Position numbers and translations under genes: made by a program. A stretch of 64,000 bases of DNA from Streptomyces sp. NBC_01296 (GTDB lineage: Bacteria; Actinomycetota; Actinomycetes; Streptomycetales; Streptomycetaceae), in the NCBI RefSeq assembly GCF_035984415.1, contig NZ_CP130720.1, positions 3,038,001 through 3,102,000 on the forward strand, written 5' to 3'. Below the pieces are notes generated by a model. It was not told the origin of the DNA and did not search any database. It saw only the letters and a list, made by a program, of their open reading frames with translations. This document shows, piece after piece, positions 37,844 through 47,013 of this stretch. Position 1 is the first letter of the stretch. Each line of letters begins with the position of its first letter.

Positions 37844-38329
37844 ATGGAGACCATGGAGACCGAGACGGCCACGCGCTGGCTGACCGACGCCGAGCAGTGC
37901 ACCTGGCGCACCCATCTGGACGTCAGCAGACTGCTGATGCACCAGCTGGAAAAGGATCTCCAGCCCTTCGGACTCACCAACAACGACTACGAGATCCTCG
38001 TGAACCTCTCGGAGTCCGAGGACCACCGGATGCGGATGAGCGATCTCGCCACGTCGACGCTGCAGTCCAAGAGCCGGCTGTCCCACCAGATCACCCGCAT
38101 GGAGACGGCCGGCCTGGTCGTCCGCGTGAACTGCGAGTCCGACCGCCGGGGGCTGTACGCCGTGCTGACGGACGAGGGCATGGAGCTCATGCGGAAGGTC
38201 GCCCCGCACCACGTGGCATCCGTCCGCCGGCACTTCATCGACCTGCTGCCGCCGGAGGCCCTGGCGGCGCTGCGCGCCTCGCTGGAGCCGGTCGCGAGCC
38301 ACCTGCGCGACCAGCGCGGCAAGGCCTGA
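37844..38329 (+). CDS. MarR-family transcriptional regulator
   Basis: A 161-residue MarR protein. Dimerisation helix (DVSRLLMHQLEKDLQPFGL), then the winged HTH with MRMSDLATSTLQSKSRLSHQ, the wing CESDRRGLYAVLTDEGM and a C-terminal helix. It is probably leaderless. Neighbours are the AIM24 operon upstream and a PepSY protein downstream; its target is not evident. Confidence 0.92.
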   Translation: METMETETATRWLTDAEQCTWRTHLDVSRLLMHQLEKDLQPFGLTNNDYEILVNLSESEDHRMRMSDLATSTLQSKSRLSHQITRMETAGLVVRVNCESDRRGLYAVLTDEGMELMRKVAPHHVASVRRHFIDLLPPEALAALRASLEPVASHLRDQRGKA

Positions 38330-38458
38330 CACCGGGCAGGAGGGCGCCCGACCGGGGTGCCGTCCCCTGCGGCAGCCCGGAGAATGGGTGGTAACGCTCG
38401 CTCGCCGGCCGCCCGCCGAGCAACCGTAAGCGCATGGCCGGCCCGAGGAGGTCAAGCC

Positions 38459-39028
38459 ATGCACAGCAAGCACAAGGCGTACGTCGCGTCGGCCGCGGCC
38501 GTGGTCCTGGCGTTCGGGGGCCCGGTGGCGGCCGCCGCCGCACACACGGCCGACGCGGCGAGAACCGCCCCCGCGTCCGCTCCGGCGCGCGCCGACATGG
38601 ACGCCGAGGGGGCTGCGGCCGCCGCGCTGAAGAAGTACCCGGGCGTCGTGGAGTCCCTCGAGAAGGACGACGCCGTCTGGCACGTCGACGTCATCGGCAA
38701 GGACGGCAAGCACGCGGAGCTGACCGTCGACTCCCGCAGCGGCAAGGTGTTCACCGAGAACGCGGACGACGACAGCGGCGACGGCGGCGGGAACAAGGAG
38801 CTGCTCGCCGCGAAGGTCACCGCCCAGCAGGCGATGAAGGCGGCCGTCGCAGCCCACCCCGGCCAGGTCTGGTCCGTGGAATGGGACGACGATGACGACA
38901 ACGGCTCCCGCTACTGGAACGTCGAGGTCAAGTCCGGCGGCAAGACCACGAACGTCCACGTCGACGCCACGACGGGCAAGGCGACGGTGTCCGGATCGGA
39001 CGCGGACGGCGACGACAACGACGACTGA
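38459..39028 (+). CDS. Secreted PepSY-domain protein
   Basis: 189 residues. ATG with GAGGAGGT 8-12 nt upstream. Signal peptide (YVASAAAVVLAFGGPVAAAAA), then two PepSY-like units (AEGAAAAALKKYPGVVESLE with WHVDVIGKDGKHAELTVD; VTAQQAMKAAVAAHPG with YWNVEVKSGGKTTNVHVD). Acidic Asp/Gly linkers (DDDSGDGGG, and the Asp-rich C-terminus) may bind cations. PepSY modules often inhibit or chaperone secreted proteases. Acts outside the membrane. Confidence 0.9.
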   Translation: MHSKHKAYVASAAAVVLAFGGPVAAAAAHTADAARTAPASAPARADMDAEGAAAAALKKYPGVVESLEKDDAVWHVDVIGKDGKHAELTVDSRSGKVFTENADDDSGDGGGNKELLAAKVTAQQAMKAAVAAHPGQVWSVEWDDDDDNGSRYWNVEVKSGGKTTNVHVDATTGKATVSGSDADGDDNDD

Positions 39029-39122
39029 CACGCGCCGGTCCGCGGGTTCCGATGCGGACCGGATCGGGCGCCCCTAGACTGGCGAACGCCCGGATTACCC
39101 CGATCTTCGAGGGAGTGGCGTC

Positions 39123-39197
39123 ATGGCCAAGCGCGGCAACAAGAAGCGAGCGCGCAAGAAGAAGAAGGCGAACCACGGCAAGCGTCCCAACGCCTGA
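39123..39197 (+). CDS. Ribosomal protein bL37 (24 residues)
   Basis: A very small gene: MAKRGNKKR at the start, a run of Lys/Arg, and NHGKRPNA at the end, followed by TGA. I recall this as the actinobacterial large-subunit protein bL37, seen in the mycobacterial ribosome structure, with the same MAKRG...ANHGKRPN ends. GAGGGAG lies 7 nt upstream and a TAGACT -10-like box about 47 nt upstream. A strong hairpin terminator follows 22 nt after the stop, so the gene is a single transcription unit. Confidence 0.85.
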   Translation: MAKRGNKKRARKKKKANHGKRPNA

Positions 39198-39219
39198 CCG
39201 GTCCGCCCCGCAGACGTAC

Positions 39220-39255
39220 GAGAGCCGCGCCCCGGAAGAACGGGGCGCGGCTCTC
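39220..39255. terminator. Hairpin terminator after bL37
   Basis: A perfect 15-bp stem (GAGAGCCGCGCCCCG and its complement) with loop GAAGAA. It lies between the bL37 gene and the convergent meaB and can serve both. Confidence 0.85.
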
Positions 39256-39305
39256 GCGTGCGTACGCCGTACGGAGGCGGGCCCCTAGGGGGGCCTGGCG
39301 GCCGC

Positions 39306-40265
39306 TCAGGCCTCCGTCAGCGTCGCCAGGAGCGTGTCCGCGGCCGCGTACGGGTCCAGCTCGCCGGCCGCGACCCGGGCCGCCAGGGCGTCGAGGTGGG
39401 CGTCCCCGTGCACGTCCGCCATCCGGGCCCGCAGGGACGTCACGGCGATGGTCTCGACCTCGCGCGCGGCCCGGGCCGCACGGCGCTCGGCCAGCACCCC
39501 GCGCTCGTCCATCCACGCCCGGTGCTTCTCCAGGGCCTCGACCAGCTCGTCGATGCCCTGGCCGCGGGCCGCGACCGTCTTGACGATCGGCGGCCGCCAG
39601 TCGTCCCGGCCCCGCGCCTCGCCCAGCCCCAGCATGTGGTTCAGCTCCCGAGCGGTCGCGTCCGCGCCGTCCCGGTCCGCCTTGTTCACCACGTACACGT
39701 CGCCGATCTCCAGGATGCCCGCCTTCGCGGCCTGGATCCCGTCGCCCATCCCGGGGGCCAGCAGCACCACCGAGGTGTCGGCCTGCGAGGCGATCTCCAC
39801 CTCCGACTGCCCGACCCCGACCGTCTCGACCAGGATCACCTCGCAGCCGGCCGCGTCCAGCACCCGGATCGCCTGCGGGGCGGCCCAGGCCAGGCCGCCC
39901 AGGTGGCCGCGGGTGGCCATCGAGCGGATGTAGACCCCCGAGTCGGAGGCGTGGTCCGACATCCGGACCCGGTCGCCGAGCAGCGCACCGCCGGAGAACG
40001 GCGAGGACGGGTCGACGGCGAGGACGCCGACCCGCTTGCCGGCCTTGCGGTACGCGGAGACCAGCGCCGAGGTCGACGTGGACTTGCCCACGCCCGGGGA
40101 GCCGGTCAGGCCCACCACGTACGCCCCGCCCGTCAGCGGGGCCAGGGCCGCCATCACCTCGCGCAGCTGCGGGGACGCCCCCTCGACCAGCGAGATCAGC
40201 CGGGCCACCGCCCTCGGCCTGCCCTCACGCGCCTGGGCCACCAGCTGGGGGACGTCCACCGTCAT
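39306..40265 (-). CDS. meaB: MeaB-type GTPase, acyl-CoA mutase chaperone
   Basis: A 319-residue G3E GTPase. P-loop GSPGVGKST (about 55-63), switch regions DPSSPFSGGALLGDR and ETVGVGQSEVEI, base recognition NKADRDGAD. MeaB gates delivery of adenosylcobalamin to methylmalonyl-CoA or isobutyryl-CoA mutase and protects it from inactivation. It lies 63 nt downstream of the thiolase gene on the same strand. The likely client within this window is IcmA (24381-26081). Confidence 0.93.
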   Translation of the reverse strand: MTVDVPQLVAQAREGRPRAVARLISLVEGASPQLREVMAALAPLTGGAYVVGLTGSPGVGKSTSTSALVSAYRKAGKRVGVLAVDPSSPFSGGALLGDRVRMSDHASDSGVYIRSMATRGHLGGLAWAAPQAIRVLDAAGCEVILVETVGVGQSEVEIASQADTSVVLLAPGMGDGIQAAKAGILEIGDVYVVNKADRDGADATARELNHMLGLGEARGRDDWRPPIVKTVAARGQGIDELVEALEKHRAWMDERGVLAERRAARAAREVETIAVTSLRARMADVHGDAHLDALAARVAAGELDPYAAADTLLATLTEA

Positions 40266-40328
40266 ACGTGCTGCGCTCCTCGGTTCTCGCTGCGGTTGCG
40301 GCTACGGCTCTTCTACGGGCTGTGCAGG

Positions 40329-41525
40329 TCAGGGAACCCGGATGATCAGGGCGTCGCCCTGGCCGCCGCCGCCGCACAGTGCGGCCGCGCCGACCCCGCC
40401 GCCCCGGCGCTTCAGCTCCAGCGCGAGGTGCAGCACCACACGGGCGCCGGACATGCCGATCGGGTGGCCCAGGGCAATGGCGCCACCGTTGACGTTCACC
40501 CGTTCCGGGGTCACGCCGAGGTCCTTCATTGACTGCACGGCGACCGCCGCGAAGGCCTCGTTGATCTCGATGAGGTCCAGGTCGGAGACCTCGAGGCCCT
40601 CCTTCTTCAGGGCGTGCAGGATCGCGTTCGACGGCTGCGACTGCAGGGAGTTGTCGGGACCGGCCACGTTGCCGTGGGCGCCGATCTCGGCGATCCACTC
40701 CAGGCCCAGCTCCTCGGCCTTCGCCTTGCTCATCACGACCACGGCGGCGGCGCCGTCGGAGATCTGCGAGGAGGTGCCGGCCGTGATCGTGCCGTCCTTC
40801 GCGAAGGCCGGGCGCAGCTTGCCGAGCGACTCCACCGTGGTCTCCGGGCGGATGCCCTCGTCCTGGGAGAAGACGACCGGGTCGCCCTTGCGCTGCGGGA
40901 TCTCGACCGGGGTGATCTCGGCCTCGAAGACGCCGTTCTTCTGCGCGGCGGCGGCCCGCTGGTGCGAGGCGGCGGCGAACTCGTCCTGCGGGGCGCGCTC
41001 GATGCCCAGGCGGGTGTTGTGCTTCTCGGTGGACTCGCCCATCGCGATGTTCTCGAAGGCGTCGGTGAGGCCGTCGTAGGCCATCGCGTCCAGCATCTCG
41101 ATCGCACCGTACTTGAAGCCCTCTCGAGACTTCGGCAGCAGGTGCGGGGCGTTGGTCATGGACTCCTGGCCGCCCGCGACCACGATGTCGAACTCGCCGG
41201 CGCGGATGAGCTGGTCGGCCAGCGCGATCGCGTCGAGGCCGGAGAGGCACACCTTGTTGATCGTGAGCGCCGGCACGTTCATGGGGATGCCGGCCTTGAC
41301 GGCGGCCTGGCGGGCGGGGATCTGGCCCGCGCCGGCCTGCAGCACCTGGCCCATGATCACGTATTGCACCTGGTCACCGGCGATGCCGGCCCGGTCCAGC
41401 GCGGACTTGATGGCGAACCCGCCGAGGTCGGCGCCCGAGAAGGACTTCAGCGAGCCGAGCAGTCGCCCCATGGGCGTGCGGGCCCCGGCGACGATCACTG
41501 ACGTGGTGTTGTTCGTTCCGGACAT
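40329..41525 (-). CDS. Acetyl-CoA C-acetyltransferase (thiolase)
   Basis: A 398-residue biosynthetic-type thiolase condensing two acetyl-CoA to acetoacetyl-CoA, or cleaving 3-ketoacyl-CoA. The catalytic set is complete: nucleophile Cys93 in [29 protein letters not shown], and the general-base Cys in [11 protein letters not shown]. Start ATG at 41525. Forms a minus-strand unit with meaB and is divergent from the epimerase gene. Confidence 0.95.
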   Translation of the reverse strand: MSGTNNTTSVIVAGARTPMGRLLGSLKSFSGADLGGFAIKSALDRAGIAGDQVQYVIMGQVLQAGAGQIPARQAAVKAGIPMNVPALTINKVCLSGLDAIALADQLIRAGEFDIVVAGGQESMTNAPHLLPKSREGFKYGAIEMLDAMAYDGLTDAFENIAMGESTEKHNTRLGIERAPQDEFAAASHQRAAAAQKNGVFEAEITPVEIPQRKGDPVVFSQDEGIRPETTVESLGKLRPAFAKDGTITAGTSSQISDGAAAVVVMSKAKAEELGLEWIAEIGAHGNVAGPDNSLQSQPSNAILHALKKEGLEVSDLDLIEINEAFAAVAVQSMKDLGVTPERVNVNGGAIALGHPIGMSGARVVLHLALELKRRGGGVGAAALCGGGGQGDALIIRVP

Positions 41526-41573
41526 GGAGCACAGCCCCTTGAAGATGAGGAGTGAACGAGGGTTTACCTGAAT

Positions 41574-41587
41574 GTACTGAGCAGTAC
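41574..41587. promoter_or_regulatory. GTACTG/CAGTAC dyad between thiolase and epimerase genes
   Basis: GTACTG-AG-CAGTAC, 6-bp arms, in the 137-bp region between the divergent thiolase and epimerase genes, 49 nt from the thiolase start and 76 nt from the epimerase start. Well placed to control both. Confidence 0.5.
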
Positions 41588-41662
41588 CCGCGCCGTCACC
41601 GGGCAGTCGGTGTGATCGCTGGCACGTTGCGTGACCACCCTCCTCGGCGGTGCACTGGTCCC

Positions 41663-42091
41663 ATGCTGACAAGAATCGACCACATCGGGATCGCCTGCTT
41701 CGACCTGGACAAGACCGTCGAGTTCTACCGTGCCACGTACGGCTTCGAGGTGTTCCACTCCGAGGTCAACGAGGAGCAGGGCGTCCGCGAGGCCATGCTC
41801 AAGATCAACGGGACCTCCGACGGCGGCGCCTCCTACCTCCAGCTCCTCGAGCCCACCCGCGAGGACTCCGCGGTGGGCAAGTGGCTGGCCAAGAACGGCG
41901 AGGGCGTGCATCACATCGCCTTCGGCACCGAGGACGTCCTGGGCGACTCGGAGGCCATCCGCGGCAAGGGCGTCCGGGTCCTCTACGACCAGCCCCGCAC
42001 GGGCTCGATGGGCTCCTCGATCACCTTCCTCCACCCCAAGGACTGCCACGGAGTCCTCACCGAACTGGTCACCTCCAACCCCGACCATTGA
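41663..42091 (+). CDS. mce: Methylmalonyl-CoA epimerase
   Basis: A 142-residue VOC/glyoxalase-fold enzyme interconverting (2R)- and (2S)-methylmalonyl-CoA. Expected metal ligands are His7 (TRIDHIGIA), Gln60 (YLQLLEP), His84 (GVHHIAFGT) and Glu134 (VLTELVT). Length fits the family. Together with B12 mutases and MeaB it feeds propionate and methylmalonyl-CoA into succinyl-CoA or polyketide precursors. A possible leader hairpin lies between it and scy. Confidence 0.95.
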   Translation: MLTRIDHIGIACFDLDKTVEFYRATYGFEVFHSEVNEEQGVREAMLKINGTSDGGASYLQLLEPTREDSAVGKWLAKNGEGVHHIAFGTEDVLGDSEAIRGKGVRVLYDQPRTGSMGSSITFLHPKDCHGVLTELVTSNPDH

Positions 42092-42284
42092 TGGACCACT
42101 GATGGCCCGATTCCCCGGCCGGTAGAGTGGCCATGGCTCGGCCGGGGTTCGGTGCGGAGACGGGGTCGGGGCCTGTGACCCCTGCCCCGGTATCTGACAC
42201 CATTCCCCCGGGGGCGTCGTTCAGCGGGCGAGCGATGCTCAATTGGGAGTGAGCTTGCGACCAGGGGACGGATGGGACCGCGCT

Positions 42285-45200
42285 GTGCGGGGCTACGAAA
42301 GCCAGGAGAGCCATCAGGCTGAAGCCGACCATCTCTCGCGCTTCGAAGCCGAGATGGAGCGGCTGAAGAAGGAGCGCGGGAAGGCCGTCCAGCACGCCGA
42401 AGACCTCGGATACCAGGTCGAGGTGCTGCGCGCCAAGCTCCACGAGGTACGCCGCAATCTGGCGTCCCGCCCCGCTTACGACGGTGCGGACATGGGCTAC
42501 CAGGCGGAGCAGCTGCTCCGCAATGCCCAGATCCAGGCCGACCAGATGCGCTCGGACGCCGAGCGCGAGCTGCGTGACGCCCGGGCGCAGACCCAGCGCA
42601 TCCTGCAGGAGCACGCCGAGCACCAGGCGCGCCTGCAGGCAGAGCTGCACGCCGAGGCCGTCAACCGCCGCCAGCGCCTGGACCAGGAGCTCAACGAGCG
42701 CCGCCAGACCGTCGAGGCGCACGTCAACGAGAACGTGGCCTGGGCCGAGCAGCTGCGCGCCCGTACGGAGTCCCAGGCCCGCCGGCTCATGGACGAGTCC
42801 CGCGCCGAGGCCGAGCAGTCCCTGAACGCCGCCCGCGCCGAGGCCGCACGCGTCGCCGAGGAGACCCGGCGCCGGCTGGCCGCCGACGCCGAGGCCGCCC
42901 GTGCGGAGACCGAAGCCACCCTGCTGCGCGCCCGCAAGGAGGCCGAGCGGCTGCTGACCGCCGCCTCCTCGCAGGCCCAGGAGGCCACCGAGCACGCCGA
43001 GCGGCTGCGTACGAGCACCACCGCCGAGGCCGAGCAGACCCGGCAGCAGACCCTCGACCTCGGCCGGGTGGCCGAGCAGCGGGTCCAGGAGGCCGACGGC
43101 GCCCTGCGCTCCGCGCGCGCCGAGGCCGAGAAGCTCCTCGCGGACGCCAAGGAGAGCTCCGCCCGGCAGCTCGCCTCGGCGGAGTCCGTCAACGAGCAGC
43201 GCACCCGCACGGCCAAGGAGCAGGTGGCCCGGCTGGTCGGCGAGGCCACCAAGGAGGCCGAGGTCCTCAAGGCCGAGGCCGAGCAGATCCTCGCCGACGC
43301 CCGCGCCGGCGTCGAGCGGCTGCGCGCGGAGGCCGCGGAGCAGGCCCGCGCGGCGGCGGCCGAGGACACGGCCGCCCAGCTGGCGAAGGCCGCCCGCACG
43401 GCCGAGGACGTACTGAACAAGGCCTCGGAGGATGCGCGGGCCACCACCCGCGCCGCGTCCGAGGAGGCGGAGCGGATCCGCCGCGAGGCCGAGTCCGAGG
43501 CCGACCGGCTGCGCCTGCACGCGGCGACCACGGCCGACGAGCTCAAGGGCGCCGCGAAGGACGACACCGAGGAGTACCGGGCCCGCACCGTCGAACTCCA
43601 GGAGGAGGCCCGGCGGCTGCGCGGCGAGGCCGAGCAGCTGCGCGCGGAGGCCGTCGCCGAGGGCGAGCGGATCCGCGGCGAGGCCCGCCGCGAGGCGGTC
43701 CAGCAGATCGAGGAGGCGGCCCGGACCGCCGAGGAGCTGCTGGGCAAGGCCAAGTCGGACGCGGACGAGCTGCGCGGCGGGGCGAGCGCCGAGAGCGAGC
43801 GGGTCCGCGGCGAGGCGGTCGAGCGGGCCACGACGCTGCGCAAGCAGGCCGAGGAGACCCTCGAGCGGACCCGCGCCGAGGCGGAGCGGCTGCGCGGCGA
43901 GGCCGAGGAGCAGGCGGAGGCCGTACGGGCCGAGGCCGACAGGGCGGCCCGTGCACGGCGCGACGAGACCGAGCAGGCCATCGCCGCGAAGCGCGCGGAG
44001 GCCGACGAGGAGCTCGTCCGCCTGCATTCGGAGGCCGAGAGCCGGCTGGGCACGGCCGAGCAGACGCTGCGCGACGCCCACGGGGCGGCGGAGAACATCC
44101 GCCGGGAGACCACCGAGGAGATCGACCGGCTGCGCGCCGGGGCGGCGGAGCGGATCCGCAGCCTGCAGGCGCAGGCCGAGGCGGAGGCCGACCAGCTGCG
44201 CACCGACGCGGCGGACGACGCCGGGCGGGCGCGGGCGGAGGCCGAGCACGTCGCCGTACGGCTGCGCAGCGAGGCGGAGTCCGAGGCCGAGCGGGTGCGC
44301 ACCGAGGCGCAGGAGACCGCGGACCGGCTGCGTGCGGAGGCCAAGGCCGCCGCCGAGCGGGTCGCCGCGGAGGCCGCCGAGGCGCTGGCCGCCGCCCAGG
44401 AGGAGGCCGCCCGGCGCCGCCGGGAGTCCGAGGAGACCCTCGCGTCGGCCCGGACCGACGCGGACAGCGAGCGGGCCCAGGCCCGCGAGCAGAGCGAGGA
44501 GCTGCTGGCCTCGGCCCGCAGGCGCTCCGAGGAGGCGCAGGCCGAGGCGGCCCGCCTGACCGAGGAGGCGGAGCGGCGCGCAGCGGAGCTGGTGTCGGCG
44601 GCGGAGACCACCGCCCAGCAGGTGCGCGACTCCGTGGCCGGTCTGCACGAGCAGGCCGAGGAGGAGATCACCGGGCTGCGCAGCGCCGCCGAGCACGCGG
44701 CGGAGCGTACGAAGACGGAGGCCGAGGAGGAGGCTGCGCGCGTCCGCTCGGACGCCTACGACGAGCGCGAGCGGGCCACCGAGGACGCCAACCGGATCCG
44801 CACCGAGGCGCGTTCCGAGACGGACGCGGCGAAGGCGCTGGCCGAGCGCACGGTCGGCGACGCGATCGCCGAGGCGGAGCAGCTGCGCAGCGACACCGCC
44901 GAGTACGCGCAGCGGGTGCGTACGGAGGCGACGGACGCGCTGGCCGCGGCCGAGCGCGACGCGACCCGTACCCGGGCCGATGCCCGTGACGACGCGAACC
45001 GGATCCGCGGCGAGGCGGCGGAGTCCCTGGAGTCCTCGCGCGCCGAGGGCGGCCGGATCGTCGCCGAGGCGACGGCGGAGGCCGAGCGGCTCACCGAGGA
45101 GACCCTGGCGGCGAACGCGGCCACCGTCGGCGAGGCCACCGCGGAGGCGGAGCGGATCACCGCCGAGGCGGCGGAGGCGGCCGACGCCACCCGCACCGAG

Positions 45201-46820
45201 GCGGCGGGCACGCTGGACGAGGCGCGCTCCGAGGCCAACCGGCTGCGGACCGAGGCCGCGGAGCAGGCGGACCGGCTCATCGCCGAGGCCGTGTCCGAGG
45301 CGGAGCGGCTCACGGAGGAGACGCGCGCCGCGAACGAGACGACGGTCGGCGAGGCGACGGCGAAGGCCGAGCGCCTCACCCGCCAGGCGTCCGACATGCT
45401 GGCCGCGGCCGAGCGGGATGCGACGCGGATCCTGGTCGACGCCCGCAACGAGGGCGACCGGCTGGTCGACGAGACGCGTGCGGCCAACGAGGCCACCGTC
45501 GGCGAGGCCGCGGCGGAGGCCGAGCGGCTGCGCACGGAGGCGGCGCAGACCCTGGACGACGCCCGCGCGGAGGGCGGCCGGATCATCGGCGAGGCCACCG
45601 CGGAGGCGGACCGGGTCACGGTCGCGGCGAACGAGACCCTGGCGAGCGCCGAGCGGGAGTCCGAGCGGACCCTCGACGAGGCGCGCGCGGAGGCGGGCCG
45701 GCAGCGCAGCGAGGCCGCCGAGCAGGCGGACCGGCTCATCACCGAGGCGGCGTCCGAGGCGGACAAGCTCACCGAGCAGACCCGCAAGGACAACGAGCGT
45801 ACGGTCGGCGAGGCCCAGGCCGAGGCCGAACGGCTGCGGGCGGAGGCGTCGGAGGCCCTGGCCTCGGCGCAGGAGCACGCGACCCGTACCCGGTCGGAGG
45901 CCGAGCGGGTCAAGGCCGAGGCGGCGACCGCGGCGGAGCGCACCCGTACGGAGGCCCGCGAGGAGTCCGAGCGGCTGCTGGACGAGGCCCGCGAGGAGGC
46001 CAACAAGCGGCGCAGCGAGGCTGCGGAGCAGGTGGACCGGCTCATCACCGAGGCCGCTTCGGAGGCGGACAAGCTCGCCTCCGATGCCCAGGCGCAGGCC
46101 CTGGCCGCCACGACGGCGGCCGAGGAGCAGGCCGACGCGATGGTCGACGCGGCCCGCAAGGAGGCCGCGCGGATCTCCTCGGAGGCGACCGTCGAGGGCA
46201 ACTCCCTGGTGGAGAAGGCCCGTACGGACGCGGACGAGCTGCTCGTCGGCGCGCGCAGCGACGCCGCTGCCATAAGGGAGCGGGCGGAGGAGCTGCGCTC
46301 CCGCGTCGAGGGCGAGGTCGAGGAGCTGCACGAGCGGGCCCGCCGGGAGTCGGCCGAGCAGATGAAGTCGGCCGGCGAGCGCGTGGACAAGCTGGTCCGG
46401 GCGGCGACCGAGCAGAGCGTCGAGGCCGAGGCCAAGGCCAAGGCGCTGGTGTCGGACGCGAGCAGCGAGGCGAGCAAGGTCCGGATCGCGGCGGTGCGCA
46501 AGGCCGAGGCGCTGCTCAAGGAGGCCGAGCAGAAGAAGGCCGAGGTGACCCGGGAGGCCGAGAGCGCCCTCGCGCAGGCGAAGGCGGAGGCGGAGCGTCT
46601 GGTCGACGAGGGGCGCCGTGAGCTGGAGGTTCTGGTGCGCAGGCGCGAGGACATTCAGGCGGAGATCTCCCGTGTCCAGGACGTTCTTGAGGCGTTGGAA
46701 TCATTCGAGGCGCCTTCGGGCGGCGGGAAGCCCGCGGTCGGTGGCCAGGGCGCGGGGGGCGTGAAGGCCGGGGCTGCTGCGGGTTCCACTCGTTCGGGTG
46801 GCAAGTCGTCGGAGGGCTAG
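42285..46820 (+). CDS. scy: Scy, polarity-organising coiled-coil protein
   Basis: About 1511 residues, almost entirely alpha-helical coiled coil. The start is placed at the GTG giving MRGYESQES, which matches my recollection of Scy proteins; TTG 42243 or GTG 42249 would add 12-14 residues. A short N-terminal region (DHLSRFEAEMERLKKERGKA, EDLGYQVEVLRAKLHEVRR) resembles DivIVA-like starts. Then follow well over 20 degenerate repeats of about 51 residues with recurring AEAERLRxEA, and a C-terminal REDIQAEISRVQDVLEALES plus a Gly-rich tail. Scy assembles the polarisome at hyphal tips with DivIVA, FilP and ParA. This copy is longer than the about 1326 residues I recall for S. coelicolor. filP follows. 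Confidence 0.95.
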   Translation: MRGYESQESHQAEADHLSRFEAEMERLKKERGKAVQHAEDLGYQVEVLRAKLHEVRRNLASRPAYDGADMGYQAEQLLRNAQIQADQMRSDAERELRDARAQTQRILQEHAEHQARLQAELHAEAVNRRQRLDQELNERRQTVEAHVNENVAWAEQLRARTESQARRLMDESRAEAEQSLNAARAEAARVAEETRRRLAADAEAARAETEATLLRARKEAERLLTAASSQAQEATEHAERLRTSTTAEAEQTRQQTLDLGRVAEQRVQEADGALRSARAEAEKLLADAKESSARQLASAESVNEQRTRTAKEQVARLVGEATKEAEVLKAEAEQILADARAGVERLRAEAAEQARAAAAEDTAAQLAKAARTAEDVLNKASEDARATTRAASEEAERIRREAESEADRLRLHAATTADELKGAAKDDTEEYRARTVELQEEARRLRGEAEQLRAEAVAEGERIRGEARREAVQQIEEAARTAEELLGKAKSDADELRGGASAESERVRGEAVERATTLRKQAEETLERTRAEAERLRGEAEEQAEAVRAEADRAARARRDETEQAIAAKRAEADEELVRLHSEAESRLGTAEQTLRDAHGAAENIRRETTEEIDRLRAGAAERIRSLQAQAEAEADQLRTDAADDAGRARAEAEHVAVRLRSEAESEAERVRTEAQETADRLRAEAKAAAERVAAEAAEALAAAQEEAARRRRESEETLASARTDADSERAQAREQSEELLASARRRSEEAQAEAARLTEEAERRAAELVSAAETTAQQVRDSVAGLHEQAEEEITGLRSAAEHAAERTKTEAEEEAARVRSDAYDERERATEDANRIRTEARSETDAAKALAERTVGDAIAEAEQLRSDTAEYAQRVRTEATDALAAAERDATRTRADARDDANRIRGEAAESLESSRAEGGRIVAEATAEAERLTEETLAANAATVGEATAEAERITAEAAEAADATRTEAAGTLDEARSEANRLRTEAAEQADRLIAEAVSEAERLTEETRAANETTVGEATAKAERLTRQASDMLAAAERDATRILVDARNEGDRLVDETRAANEATVGEAAAEAERLRTEAAQTLDDARAEGGRIIGEATAEADRVTVAANETLASAERESERTLDEARAEAGRQRSEAAEQADRLITEAASEADKLTEQTRKDNERTVGEAQAEAERLRAEASEALASAQEHATRTRSEAERVKAEAATAAERTRTEAREESERLLDEAREEANKRRSEAAEQVDRLITEAASEADKLASDAQAQALAATTAAEEQADAMVDAARKEAARISSEATVEGNSLVEKARTDADELLVGARSDAAAIRERAEELRSRVEGEVEELHERARRESAEQMKSAGERVDKLVRAATEQSVEAEAKAKALVSDASSEASKVRIAAVRKAEALLKEAEQKKAEVTREAESALAQAKAEAERLVDEGRRELEVLVRRREDIQAEISRVQDVLEALESFEAPSGGGKPAVGGQGAGGVKAGAAAGSTRSGGKSSEG

Positions 46821-47013
46821 CCAGCGCGCGAGATGTGTGTTCCTGATGAAGGTTCAGGCGAACGAGTGACAAGCATTCTGCCGCCTTGCCACTCAAAAGG
46901 GGTGTCATTGTCCAGATCAATCGTGGATTGACTCGAAGACACGCCGCTTCGGCGCCTAGGATTCCCCTAACACCTCACGTAGCACCTCATCGGTCTCATT
47001 CGACAGGAACCCC
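46821..47013. promoter_or_regulatory. scy-filP intergenic region
   Basis: 193 bp, relatively AT-rich. It holds a TTGACT at 46928-46933 and a TAGGAT at 46957-46962, but the 23-bp spacing is too long for a standard promoter. A small CGCCGCTTCGGCG hairpin lies between them. filP has its own AGGAA ribosome binding site, so it likely has a separate promoter here. Confidence 0.4.

Noticed and set aside
42092..42284. A promoter for scy at a TAGAGT box (42123-42128)
   Set aside because: The TAGAGT is a plausible -10 but no acceptable -35 lies 17-18 bp upstream, and its distance to the start is long; kept as uncertain, not listed.
42069..46331. A 1420-codon open frame antisense to scy
   Set aside because: It is the mirror of the repetitive GAG/GCG-rich scy codons; the translation is a Leu/Arg/Gly-rich repeat with no recognisable fold. 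The scy frame has the RBS, length and homology.
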